From Spongilla lacustris (lineage: Eukaryota > Porifera > Demospongiae > Spongillida > Spongillidae): DNA of 64,000 bases. The stretch's first letter is position 1. The number at the start of each line of letters is the position of its first letter. The position numbers and the translations under genes were made by a program. Shown here in pieces: positions 33,050-64,000 of the stretch. The stretch spans positions 5,983,696-6,047,695 of the forward strand of contig OX442435.1 in assembly GCA_949361645.1 (NCBI GenBank), written 5' to 3'. The notes beneath the pieces are model-generated. The model saw only the letters and a list, made by a program, of their open reading frames with translations, made no database searches and was not told where the DNA came from.

Positions 33050-33960
33050 AACAAAGCGTCTGGAGCGGATGGCTGTGGCGTTTGCTCGAACTAATTTGAG
33101 CTTCAGCCTGCCATATAAGGCAGCTAGGACCTCAGCCTTAGCCCTGTTGGTGCAAGGCGAGAGGCCAGAAGTGAAAATGACTCCTTTGCTTCTGTCCCCC
33201 AAGCACCATTTGCCTCAACCACCATGTGGACGCAAACCCACCCTAGCTCCTTGCATTTGGTATCATTTTCCTCGTGTTTTCTTTGCTCAGTAGTTCTGGC
33301 AGCCTGACCTGCTGCTAGTCCCGCTTAGAGTAAAACATTGGAGTTAAGCAGTGATCACAGACAAGTTGAAGTCTGCCGGCTTACCCAAAGACCAGTTGGG
33401 TACTAGGATGTCTGCAGGGTGAGTGTGGCTATGGTCTTTGGTGAGGTTACTTCCTGCATCCACCTTTGACACTCAGGTGGGCCCTGCGACAGGTCTCAGC
33501 AAGGGTGTCACGTAGTTTATTGTGCCGGGTTACCACATCTGCACCATGTTTGCAAGTGAGTGCATGATGGCCAAGGGAATCAAGTACTCTCCCAGGACAC
33601 ATGGGACATATTGAGCCACGTGAGGTGTCTAGGCCCAGTCACCACTTGATGGCCACCTGGAACTCTGAAGGAAGGCCTAGCCCCTCAGAGGGAATGACTG
33701 ATACCCAAGATGTAGCATGAGGAGAGGAGACAGAGAGAAGGCGTGCTCTATCTGCAGCAGAAGATTGCTCGTAGAGTATATTGAATGGATGGTTATCAAT
33801 CTTATTGGACAGCACCTTTTGATGGATACGGGATGTCAACACCTCCTCCATGCTGACCGCCTCGGATGATGGTACAAGTGAGTTAAACAACTCTACTGCA
33901 TGGATAAGGTGTTCCTGGGACAATGAACCAGCACCAAGGGAGCTCAGTCTACCATGCACT
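33050..33960 (-). pseudogene. RLE-type LINE fragment A (CCHC knuckle and endonuclease)
   Basis: The minus strand reads, in order: WVSVIPSEGLGLPSEFQVAIKW; CPMCPGRVLDSLGHHALTC, a C-x2-C-x9-H-x4/5-C knuckle; DVVTRHNKLRD; HPADILVPNWSLGKPADF, matching the PD-x12-14-D start of a restriction-like endonuclease but with Asn where the second Asp is expected; CKELGWVCVH; and LYGRLKLKLVRANATAI at the C-terminus. At least three frameshifts or stops occur. Knuckle plus downstream endonuclease is the arrangement of R2/R4/HERO-type LINEs. The RT domain is missing (5'-truncated). Confidence 0.75.
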
Positions 33961-34599
33961 TGGAGAAGGTTGATTGGATGTTATGATCAAGGGCCTCAAG
34001 GGCTGATATGGCTTGGTAGGGTAGTGTGCCATGAGCAAGGTGGGCCAGCGTACAGAATCCCGCACATTGACGTAGAAGGGAAAAGGCCACATAATAATGA
34101 TAATGACAGGGAATACATACATAGAAACAAAGCAAAGATTATAATAACACACAAAACACACACAAACAACTGCAGAAGCTACTAAATATATATTATGTAC
34201 AATAGAAACATGAGAAGCGGTGCTGAAATTCATTCTGGCAGGTATGGAAGCCCAGCTCCATCTTCAATCTCCATCCTTCTCCTCCATTTCACTCTACTAC
34301 TGCAAATGCACAGATTTGCAGCACGATGGACAGCAAAAAGCATTTTTGCTAAATGTCTTTGCCTCTAGACCCAGTGCCCCATCAGCTGTCACAACAAATG
34401 GTGTAAACTGAGAAGCATTGATTGTTTTATTAATTTTTTTAACAACAAAAGATTTATTAAAATGCACTACAAATATGATATTATAATACACACAACACTT
34501 GTTATATATAAAACACACTACAGTTAAGATGGGATTCTATGGAGGATGGCTCTGGCATTCACTCTTGTTAACTGAGCAAATGCTCAAGTTTGAGAAAAG

Positions 34600-34800
34600 C
34601 TCAAAAGTTATCTATGCCTTTGGCAGAGACTTGTGAATCGCAAGCTTAGCAATGATCTGAGCCAGAAATCTTGAAGCTTCGTTACTCCAAGCCCCATAGG
34701 AGTCAACTTCAAGAGGGGTTGAGACCCACCCTAGAGCTAAGCACTTTGCATCGTTGGCCTGGTGTTTTCTGCTCTTCATTTTACGACAGATCAATCAGTT
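34600..34800 (-). pseudogene. RLE-type LINE fragment B (C-terminus only)
   Basis: Minus-strand frame NDAKCLALGWVSTPLEVDSY followed by GAWSNEASRFL, the last conserved block of the same endonuclease family. Nothing upstream is preserved. Confidence 0.65.
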
Positions 34801-35214
34801 TGCTGGATGCTACAAATGCGATGATATATAAGTGGTCCATGCCGTATCACCAAAAAACCGGCAAAATCACAGTGTATAAGCCAAATTCAAACTTTCAATT
34901 ATTTGAATGATTTTTCACTCCTGTGCATTGTGTATTTTACTGTTTTATCGAGACTTACTTACTGTTGTGCGGATTAACATTTGCCGCTTTGCTAGTCTGT
35001 ATAGACATGTACATTTCAAGGAAGCTAAGAGCTGCATTAATATACAGGGTCAAGCATGCTGGGAAAGGGGTGGAAAATTATATGTGGTCTAGTTAAAAAT
35101 ACATGCAACTTGAGGCGAGGAGATAATGCATGCAACTGAACACACCAGTACGAAATTATATGACAACTGAGCTCATATAAGTACACCACAAAATGTTTGA
35201 TTTCTGTCTTGCCT
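34801..35214. other. No gene recognised
   Basis: Nothing supported; lies between two decayed elements. Confidence 0.4.
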
Positions 35215-37960
35215 TTAGTCGGCTTTTTAAGCTGCTCACTTTGGACTTGATTGCTTTGTCATGCTCACAAGAATTAGGCAGGCTGGATAATGTAGCTTTA
35301 ACACGTTGTAGTGCATCTGCCGGCTTGATAGAAGGGGTTTCTTGAACAAGGTCTTCAATGCATTTTATGCACTCATCAGATAGAATACCTAACCTGCCTC
35401 TACGACGAAGTATGCCAGTTCAGTTTCACTGTTGCTGCCCCCAACACAGGCTTCATCGCTCCTTACTTTCTTATTTCCAAACAATCTACTGATTTCTGTT
35501 CGGATCTCATTTTCTCCAGGCAATGAATAGTTACCAGGGTACGATGACTGGAGTGCCTGAAGCATGGCACATGGACTCATTTTTTTCAGTTGACACAAAC
35601 GTCCATTTGATATCACATTTATATGGTTCAAGATAGGATTAACCATATTGAGCCCCCCATTGTGGGTGCCTTGCCCATCCCTGATATTTGAGGTTAAGGT
35701 TTGTATCAGATATGACTACATTTTCTGCAAGTTTATATTAATCCATTTCCAAATGTCCTTTTCTAATTTTGACAGTGTGAGTGTCGTACAACTGCAGGCA
35801 CTTCTTTTCCAGAATCATAATTATGAGCATTCTTCTTTCTGTTTCTATTTCGAGGCCCTAGAATGTTTCCAAGATTGCAACTCTTCTCAACATAAACACC
35901 TGAAAGACATTCTGCACCCTATAAAGGATCACCATTACCATATCCTGAAAAATGTGGAATAGCAAATGCAGTATTACACTCTTCATCATTTGAATCACTA
36001 TAAATGTTTTCTTCATCCTCCTCTACACAATCCCCATTGTCGTCATCAATGTTTTCTTCATCCTCCTCTACACAATCCCCATTGTCGTCATAAAAAATTA
36101 TTGTCTACAGGCTCATTTGACTCTACAACTGCCTCTTCTTCGTCATTCATATCTGCATCAGTTTCCATGCATTCCATCGTCTCGTTTACCTCAAGGTCTA
36201 CTGCTGAAGGATTTTCATTCAATGACCTGACTTTTCCTGTTGTCAGATTGATATCAAAAATAACACCATCTCCTATACCTGAGTAAGCAAAACACCTGAT
36301 TTTGAATGTTACATTTGCTGACATTATTTCTTCAACAGATTTCAACTTCTGCAGTCATCTTCACTCTCAAGGGAAAAGGTGTCATTGCAACGTGCAAAGT
36401 AAGCTTTTGTTTCTTTAAGAACTCTGGAGATTGATGCACTCAATTTTGTTAGCTTATCTCTGACAAGCTGGACAAATGAATTTTGTATTCCCCAACCCCA
36501 TGCAAGAGCTGCAGCAAGGCCTTTCGCTGTTGCTATAGTTTGGATTCTATTTTTATTTGTGACGTTTTCATAAACCTGACAAGATGTGCACTTCCCTCAA
36601 CGAAGTGTGCATCAATCAATCCCTTACCATCTTGTGTCTCCGTGTGAATGTAACAAGTGATTCTGATATGTATTCAAATTGGCAATAAGAAGTAGTAATT
36701 CTTTGCTCTGGTAGCATCCTGCATTGTCAGATTGAAGGGTGACAGTCTTGATGTGTGGGAGCTCACTGTGCAGTTGCTTCAAAAATGCTTCAATCATTGA
36801 TAACACTGAACCATCTAAAATCTGGTCGCTAGTATGTACGTAGTGTATTGTATTGCACTACCAATGACACTTTGCCATTGACATCATCAACTTCCAGTTC
36901 TTCATAAGTGTAGTAATTGTAATTGATTATTAACAGCAGACTATGGGGCTGCAATAGAACCTTCTAGACTAACAGGCACGTGAGGCAGACTCTTTTAAGT
37001 GCTGGAATTGTAAGTACGAGTCGGTTGGCAACCCGGAGTTAGATAGCTGGACTATTGAGGCTCTACCCGTCACTCCCACTCTTCTGGACTTGGCCATTCC
37101 TCGAATGGTGTTGTATATGCTGTACTTGTATAACTGTGTGTGTGTTGAGTTATTACAATAAGTAAAATATGTACATAAAAATCCATGCCATCCAATTCCT
37201 AATTTAGCAAAGTGTTGCTGCGATGTTTCACGCAAGGACATGGATTCGAACTCCATCTTCCAGTCAGCAACAATTAGAGCTTCTGAGCTTCTCTTATTCA
37301 GTAGGCATTGCTGTTCCATCTCTTTAATTATTTTCTCTAACTGCACTTGCTGATTTGCAACTCGAACTCTGTGCCCTCGATAAAGTTCTAACCTTTGAGA
37401 GGCATCCTTTATCACTTCTAAAGCATCTTGCACAATGTCTTCAGAGATGGTAGCATTCAAGAATTTTGACGCTGCCCTCACACATTTTTGAAGTTCCAGT
37501 GTATAGAAATCGACAAAATTGCAAGCATTTCATTTCCCTGTACGGGCTGGAGTGCTCACGTCAGGCTTGCAAAGTCCATAACTTATTCCATGGGTTCCAA
37601 CATCATGCTGTTTCAAAAAGATACACATGGTTTCAATATAGTTTGTCTTCATTGATATCATGTCAGCATCAAATGCGCTGCAACAAAACAACTTGATCAT
37701 TTACTAAACTCCCTGTGACATAATCCACAGCTGCAAGCATTTTTTCCCCACCAGCTGTAATTTGGCCTAGTATGTCATAAAACTTTCCACAAGATATGCA
37801 TTGACAGGAGTCATCAGTACTAGAATTTGACTCCCTTTCATTACACTATGCTAAGTAACTTTGGTATATGTGAGTAGGTACCTTGCGACGTGTTAGGGAA
37901 GGCAAAGTGATTGTATCTTCATTAGAAAGTTTAATTTCTTTTGGTCCATGATGCTGTCAT
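35215..37960 (-). pseudogene. Transposase-like element ('HTETQDGKG' family), frameshifted
   Basis: Minus-strand pieces line up over about 2.7 kb: a Cys motif CQCISCGKFYD (around 37,800); YGLCKPDVSTPARTGK; YRGHRVRVANQQ; ADWKMEFESM then GIGWHG (37,264 to 37,190); EELEVDDVNGKVSL; HTSDQILDGSVLSMIEAFL; VTLQSDNAGCYQSKELLLL (36,740); CYIHTETQDGKGLIDAHF (36,640); NRIQTIATAKGLAAALAWGW and FVQLVRDKLTKLSASI; an acidic tail; and a final block with CIKCIEDLVQETPS. DWKM, SDNA and TQDGKG-x3-DAHF carry invariant-looking Asp/His residues, consistent with an RNase H-fold (DDE/D-like) transposase. At least five frameshifts kill it. I know such ORFs as multicopy in marine invertebrates but cannot name a superfamily. 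Confidence 0.6.
36005..36096. repeat. 46-bp tandem duplication in the acidic coding region
   Basis: AATGTTTTCTTCATCCTCCT and the following bases to GTCGTCAT occur twice in a row, duplicating an acidic segment (on the minus strand like DNGDCVEEDEEN). Confidence 0.85.
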
Positions 37961-37984
37961 GTTGATTCTTTCCAAGACAATGTT

Positions 37985-38293
37985 TCAACAATATCTTGGG
38001 GGACAAAAGAAATCAAAACGACAACGTGAAATAGGAGGGAGGCATAAATTCTGTCCAGCTTCCATTACCTCCATAAGGCGTTGAAAGGTTGCAGGAGCAT
38101 TACTGAGCCCAAAAGGCATCACTCGGAATTGGTAGAGACCAAATGGGGTGACAAATGCAGTTTTCTCTTGGTCTTTGGGGTCTAACTGAACCTGCCAGTA
38201 TCCACTAGCCAAATCAAGGGTTGAAAAGAAGTATGCTTGCCAAAGAGTATCTAATGTATCATCAATCCTTGGCAAAGGCTGTGCATCTTTCAC
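37985..38293 (-). pseudogene. Ty3/Gypsy reverse transcriptase fragment
   Basis: Minus-strand frame [37 protein letters not shown] and [16 protein letters not shown], the classic RT blocks 2-4 of Ty3/Gypsy. It begins and ends abruptly: the upstream side is cut by the repeat starting at 38,307 and the downstream side runs into unrelated sequence after RLME. The YxDD block is absent. Confidence 0.9.
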
Positions 38294-38306
38294 TGCCGTT
38301 TACTAC

Positions 38307-38590
38307 TATGCCGTTTCAAAACATTTTTTGCATGCAAGGCATGCAAAAATTTCTATGACACCACATCCACTTATAAACGGCCAGTGATGCCGCGGCCAGC
38401 AATATACGATACGGTCACGTTCACGGCTCGTAAATCGCACGTGATACAAATGAAACATTGTTATCAGTATCCCCTCAAGTTACAAATGTAAGACCATGTG
38501 TGAGTGGGTAGTGCCTTGCCCTCCTTCCTGACTAAGTTATATGTTACTTCTTTTACATTTGGATCAAATGAAGCTATCTTGAAAAAGTCG
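38307..38590 (+). repeat. Dispersed repeat, copy also at 47,443-47,880
   Basis: 'tatgccgtttcaaaa ... ggcatgca ... aaatttctgaca ... taaacggcc' and 'cccctcaagttacaaatgtaagaccatgtgtgagtgg' are shared. The second copy carries a long (CA)n expansion in the middle that this one lacks. Confidence 0.75.
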
Positions 38591-38715
38591 CGCCCAGTTG
38601 GGGCTGTTTTCTGTTTATCCCATTAATTGCGCAACCCAACCTGCATTAATTTACCGCCGAGCATATCCGTAAATTCACGGATTTATCAAATTGATCGCAA
38701 ACAGTACTGAACCCT

Positions 38716-59456
<20,741 letters not shown>

Positions 59457-60540
59457 TGCGCAATTTCATCAGCCGTACTGTTTTTGTACATTATAAGATG
59501 TGCATATGTGCTAATTGATGTATGATGAAAGTATTTAGTCTATCGATATTGATATCACTCAGCAAGTCAAATGTAATGATGGACATTTTAAAAACGTGTC
59601 TCACAGACATCATTAGACCCTTTGGAAAACAGAAAGTTTATATATCCTCAAGACAAAAAAAAAAAATTCTTCATCTTCACTGTCCACCTTCATTGTCCCT
59701 AGCACGGAAGCTGCGTTGCCCCGTTGGACGACAACTGACAGTCTCTGGGTTAGATATGCAAGCTTCACCAGACACCTGCCTGATTCGATGGCCCGCGACT
59801 CTCTAAGGAACTCATGCTATTGTCCTTGGTCAAATCACTCCAGTCATATATACTATATTGTCTGTATACTCATTAGGACACTATACAGTTGATACATAAA
59901 CACATACGAGACATACATGTATACACAAACACGTACGAATCAGTGTTGCCAAACTGTAGAAAACATTAAGTCCATCCCCGGCCCTATCCCTCGTTGCATG
60001 GTAAGACTTTAAAAATAGTAATATCAATAAAATGTTTGTGATTACCCCTGATATTACAACTAAACTAACTGTGCATTGTGCATTAGGAACACCGCGTACC
60101 GTATGCGCATCAGTAGGTCTTCTGTTGGCAACACCATATAAGTGTTTAATTCCGAAACTAATAAAAAGAGCTATGTGTTTACATTCCAAACCGTTCCTGC
60201 GGGGTTTTTTTATAGCCCCGGCTATGCTGCATGGCCATAGATGCTAGAAGCTAAATAGCTTCAGTAATTAACTCGGGTGAACAGACATATAGCGTTGAAA
60301 ACATGTCAATCTGAAAAATGCATGCGGTCTGGGCTACAGTACTGCCTCGAACCATCTTGTATGGTAGCTAACCGTCATGATGATGGAATATTACATAGAC
60401 CCGCCCATGCTTAATTATAAATATATAGATCTGTAATCATAAAATAATCAACTGGATAATTTTCAAGAGTCCTCATCCCTCATTGTCACTCGGAAAGTAT
60501 ATTGATAGCTACGCGCACTCAAACTACTGAGGAAAAAATA
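59457..60540. other. 3' flank of the receptor; no further gene recognised
   Basis: A poly-A run near 59,658 and short motif-free frames. 'ccgttggacgacaactgacag' near 59,720 looks like decayed coding sequence, but I cannot place it. Confidence 0.4.
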
Positions 60541-61250
60541 TTGATAGCAATTTTTTTTCCTTTTTTTTTTTTTTTTTTTTTTACGGTTAATGGAAACATT
60601 CAATTAAAATAAAAATATTAACATCATTATTCAAAGGAGGGGAGAGGGTTGGAGGCAAAGTTCCCAAAACAGATGCAGCATTCCCCCTCTGAATGGCCAC
60701 TGAAAACTTTAGCAGGAGGTATGCAAAAGAGCTTTTGTCCCCAGTGGTGTTCACAATTGTTTAAAAGTAATATTTTCTCAAGCAAATCACTAAACAAATT
60801 AATAACTAATAACCCAACTCTGTTCAACACATATCTAGTACAATGTGACCGCACGGGAATGCTGATGCATGAGAACCGCTCTGAAAAATTGGTGTCACTG
60901 TCTAGACTACGGGGAAAAGGTTCCAATACGTAGTCCTGTTCCCAGGCGCTCTAACAGCAGCTAAAGAGGGTCTGGCGAAATTGCTTACTTTCTTGTGACC
61001 AGCCGGGTGGGTTTTCCTGCTGTTGGATTTTTAACGGATTGCAGCCATGCGGTAATTTGAATATTAAAAATTAGAAATCTTGCGTGATAGTCACGCGCTC
61101 AACATGGTAGGCTATGGTTGTAGAAAGCTTCGTGAAGGGTCATGATATGTTAGCCAGTCATCCTACTTGGTTATGCACTAGAAGAGGTTGACGCAACGGC
61201 TGTCTATATATAATCTATGACTAAATTAAGTTTTTAAATGCTTCTTACCG

Positions 61251-61251
<1 letters not shown>
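60541..61251. other. Poly-T tract and unique sequence
   Basis: A T-rich run at about 60,550-60,582 could be a reverse-oriented retroelement tail. Open frames at 60,627-60,933 are antisense pairs without motifs. Confidence 0.4.

Positions 61252-61280
<29 letters not shown>
61252..61280. repeat. Poly-C run next to CAGTGGCG
   Basis: About 29 C directly followed by CAGTGGCGTAGC, a common transposon terminus. Confidence 0.9.
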
Positions 61281-61281
<1 letters not shown>

Positions 61282-61956
61282 AGTGGCGTAGCACTGATGA
61301 TACTAGTATGCACGTCATTGTACAAGGAAAACCTGGTCGGATTGGTAGTTGATGAAACTAATTGTATTCCCTTGCCTATCGCCTTCACTGCCATTGTTAC
61401 ATCACGGAAATGTAACCCATATATACCGCGTGACAGGGTATTAGTGAATTTTATTTTGGACCGCCCCTTGGTCACGACTTTCCGCGAAGCGGTGATATAA
61501 TCCATCCGGCCGCAACTGCGGTTAGAGGGTTTGGATCTTGGAAACGAGAGTACTGTAGCAAATTAAGATAACGAACGGTGGGGGGATCACCTAATTGGCC
61601 TAATGAGATAATCTTTCTCACAATAACGAACGATATTAAAAATCACAGTTATTCTTGCTACCACGTTGTTACAAACTAATGGCAGGCAACAGCCAGAACT
61701 TGGCGCTGTTCTGCTACAGTTAACTGCTTTGTACGTGACGGCTCTGCCATTAGACACTAAGAAATGTTGCTAATTCGGTAAATCGTCAGCAAACTAAAGC
61801 TTTACTTGTCATTTACGCTTATTCATTTGAACATATGGCCAGCCCTGAGTTTGAAATACAAGTACGAGCTTATAAAAATAACTATGAATTTCGTTATCAT
61901 TCGTTATCGTGAGTGATTGCTCCAACGTTCGCTATTGCGTAGATTTTAGAGCAGAG
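61281..61956. other. No gene recognised
   Basis: A 67-codon frame (61,297-61,500) may be old coding sequence, but nothing identifies it. Confidence 0.4.
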
Positions 61957-62800
61957 ATAGTATTAGAGTAAGGGGATTGGAAGCGAGGCTAAACACATGT
62001 TAACACCACCACTCCTTGACACGGTCGTAGAAGGACTGGGCACGAGGATAAGAACGAATGACATTGGTACAGAAACCCGTAGAGGGTCAGCGCCCTTAGG
62101 CATCAAATCGTACTTTCTACTACGCAGGGCAAACGTTTGGCCATATACATGTAGTAACTAAAATTAAATTAATGTCCAGAGGTACAAAACTGACGCCACC
62201 TTATTTAGAGAGCTTACCGCGCTTGAATCGTTGCATTGGCTGAGAAAGTAACAGTCAATGGGCACAAATGTACTGTGCACTTTTAGAAAACAAAACTATA
62301 CTCACTCTAGTTTTAAATTAAAGGTACGCAAAACACATGCAGGTAGAGTGCCAAATATAGACTGAAATTTCGCGTAGTCCAACGTACTATAGTACTGTAA
62401 AGGAAAGAACAATCCTGTATTCTTAAAACTTCGGAAAGGCATACTAAAATGACCTACCTACAGCTTACTGGCAACAGAAAAGTGCAACAACAATACGTTT
62501 CAATGCCAGAGGTAGAGGCGATGAGCGGGTCGCTATAAGATGGCGTTTATTGCACATTCAACGAGTATTTTATGATTCATTGATTCTAAAGCAAAGACCA
62601 ATTTCACCACCACTTACAGGACTTAAAGTGCAGTATTTCCAATGTTCTTAACAGAACCGCGAGCACTCAGAGTAGCAAAATGTAGCAGAATTCAGTGACC
62701 CTTCGTTCGTTCGAAGGTGTTAATAACCGTATCGAGGAGTGCCGTTGTAGAGCAATGCGCTCACGTGACTTGCTTCCAATCCCCTTATTCTAATATCTAT
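61957..62800. mobile_element. TIR element with TAAGGGGATTGGAAGCGAG ends
   Basis: 'atagtattagagtaaggggattggaagcgag' on the left is matched by the complement of 'cttgcttccaatccccttattctaatatctat' on the right, giving terminal inverted repeats of about 32 bp around some 0.8 kb. No transposase. Pieces of the same element occur near 31,100 and 31,378, and related ends near 11,567 and 11,852. Confidence 0.65.
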
Positions 62801-63214
62801 GACTATCGTAAGTCGCTACTAGTAGCGGAGAGGCGCTATTTAATTGGCTCGGTCCGTTGACAGCGGCCCGGCCTTACTGCACAATGCGTCGCAACAGAAA
62901 TTTGTTATTACTACTATACTTTGAAGAAAAAAATTGCAAGTACCTACATGTACACAGTTGTGTATACAATCCCTATACTTCATCATCTAGTCCCAATACA
63001 TATGTAGGCTATGTACATGTATACGTGTAAACCCCACGTAATTCAGACATACATATATACTACGACTGAGAACATGTTATCAAATTTCACATCTCTGAAT
63101 TGAACATTCTATGATCAATTAGCAAGGCGCCGCGATACCCTAAAGATTAAAGGTATCGTCTAGCGTATTATCGGCGGCAATACTGTGACCGTTATTTGAT
63201 CCCCTGTGCACAAA

Positions 63215-63290
63215 ATATTACGTCATCAAGCTAGATAATGGTATAAATGTCAACAGCTGATTGCCGAAACTCATCAGTGCAGTATACAAA
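63215..63290 (+). promoter_or_regulatory. Compact promoter of secreted-protein copy B
   Basis: ATTACGTCAT (CRE/ATF-like, 63,219-63,228), then a TATA box GGTATAAATG (63,238-63,247) and CAGCTGATTGC, about 50 bp before the start codon. Order, spacing and the block CATCAGTGCAGTATACAAA are shared with copy A. Confidence 0.6.
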
Positions 63291-63296
63291 AAAGGA

Positions 63297-63927
63297 ATGT
63301 TTTCACTATCATTTGGACTGCAAGTGGCGGCGGTATGTTTCGTGTGTATTGTCAATAACCATTGTGCTGTCGGAAGTCCGGATTCTGATTCTTATACCCA
63401 ACTTCTAAGAGATTTGAACTACCTAAACATATTGTACAGCTCTACGGTAAGACGCAGCTCCCTGATATTGTCACAGTGCACTATTAAGATTTTATCCTAT
63501 TGGCTTACACCAATGAAATGCCATACACGTACAGCTTCCAGGCAATGTGCCAACTAATTTCACAGATCATTGTGCTATCTTACGAAGCATTCGCCGTTAC
63601 GACTGCGTGAATAACAGCACCCTCGAGCAGGATATTAGAAACGTGACGTGTGATACCTTCCCTCAGTTTATTAACAACGTAAGCTGAAATCTATCACATG
63701 CATGTACCACGTTTATGATGAAATATTTTGTTTTTCAGAATGTCCGACAGCTCTGCAGTGATGTAATTGACGTACTGTGTTTACTGGCAGATATCGAAAA
63801 CGACGTTCTAAATGTAGTCTTAAGTACTGACATAGATTATTCTGGTCCACCACAATATCTGAATTCCCCCGACGTTACAAGTTGGCTGAGTAACATGTTT
63901 AAGGTCATTCCCAGTTACAACAAATGA
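63297..63927 (+). CDS. Small secreted Cys-rich protein, copy B (three exons)
   Basis: Exons 63,297-63,446, 63,535-63,678 and 63,739-63,927, phase 0 at both introns (88 and 60 bp), give 160 residues. The leader is MFSLSFGLQVAAVCFVCIV. Mature Cys are at 63, 74, 89, 104 and 112, with up to three more in or next to the leader. NxS/T sites at NFT, NNST and NVT. Hand alignment with copy A shows roughly three quarters identity in exon 2 and an almost unchanged DVIDVLCLLADI block in exon 3, while the exon 1 linker and the C-terminus diverge. Both introns sit at the same codons as in copy A. No family recognised. The frame is intact, which together with the conserved promoter argues for a working gene. 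Confidence 0.8.
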
Positions 63928-64000
63928 ATCACCGGCGTTTGTACCACTTTTTTGGACTTGTGCGTAGTTATGTATACATGTACTATTTAATACCATTATA

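Noticed and set aside
63261..63557. 98-residue protein ending RQCAN
   Set aside because: Begins without ATG and runs through the first intron of the spliced gene.

Overview
The window reads as animal (metazoan) nuclear DNA from a marine invertebrate. It has spliced genes with canonical GT/AG introns, a type I membrane receptor with FN3-like and Ig-like modules, long simple-sequence tracts, and very dense mobile-element debris: LINEs with a restriction-like endonuclease, Ty3/Gypsy, BEL/Pao, hAT-like and foldback elements. The repeat vocabulary (for example the GGGTCTGGGAACGAGACT and CAGTGGCGGATCCAGG ends) makes me favour a demosponge, but this is an impression, not a proof. One 200-base assembly gap lies at 32,424-32,623. 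Most of the window is intron or intergenic repeat.

Layout. 0-9.4 kb: repeats, one glycosyltransferase-like coding exon (3.36-4.34 kb), a LINE tail, a RING-finger fragment and a decayed spliced integrase-like gene on the minus strand. 9.7-17.8 kb: a hAT-like element with an exact 8-bp target duplication and a foldback element nested in it; an LTR-retrotransposon primer-binding site; the orphan 3' end of a receptor paralogue (12.37-12.91 kb); and a nested palindromic composite (15.5-17.8 kb). 18-25 kb: mostly non-coding, two or three weak exon candidates, a 45-bp minisatellite and a BEL/Pao remnant. 25.36-25.97 kb: an intact three-exon gene for a small secreted Cys-rich protein (minus strand). 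26-35 kb: repeats, the gap and two LINE fragments. 35.2-38.3 kb: a frameshifted transposase-like element and a Gypsy reverse transcriptase fragment. 38.7-59.46 kb: an eight-exon receptor gene whose introns are packed with transposons. 60-63 kb: repeats and one TIR element. 63.3-63.93 kb: a second intact three-exon secreted-protein gene, paralogous to the one at 25.4-26.0 kb.

Host genes of most interest. (1) The receptor: eight exons with matching phases joined over about 20.7 kb give 485 residues: signal peptide, FN3-like domain, Ig-like domain, Ser/Thr-rich stalk, one transmembrane helix and a roughly 207-residue cytoplasmic tail. (2) Two divergent-copy genes for small secreted proteins (158 and 160 residues) that share intron positions, phases and a compact promoter with a CRE-like TGACGTAAT and a TATA box. 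(3) Remnants suggesting that the receptor belongs to a local tandem family: an orphan tail at 12.4 kb and a promoter-like copy whose predicted first exon would fall in the assembly gap at 32.4 kb. A ligand-receptor link between these two families is only a hypothesis based on proximity.
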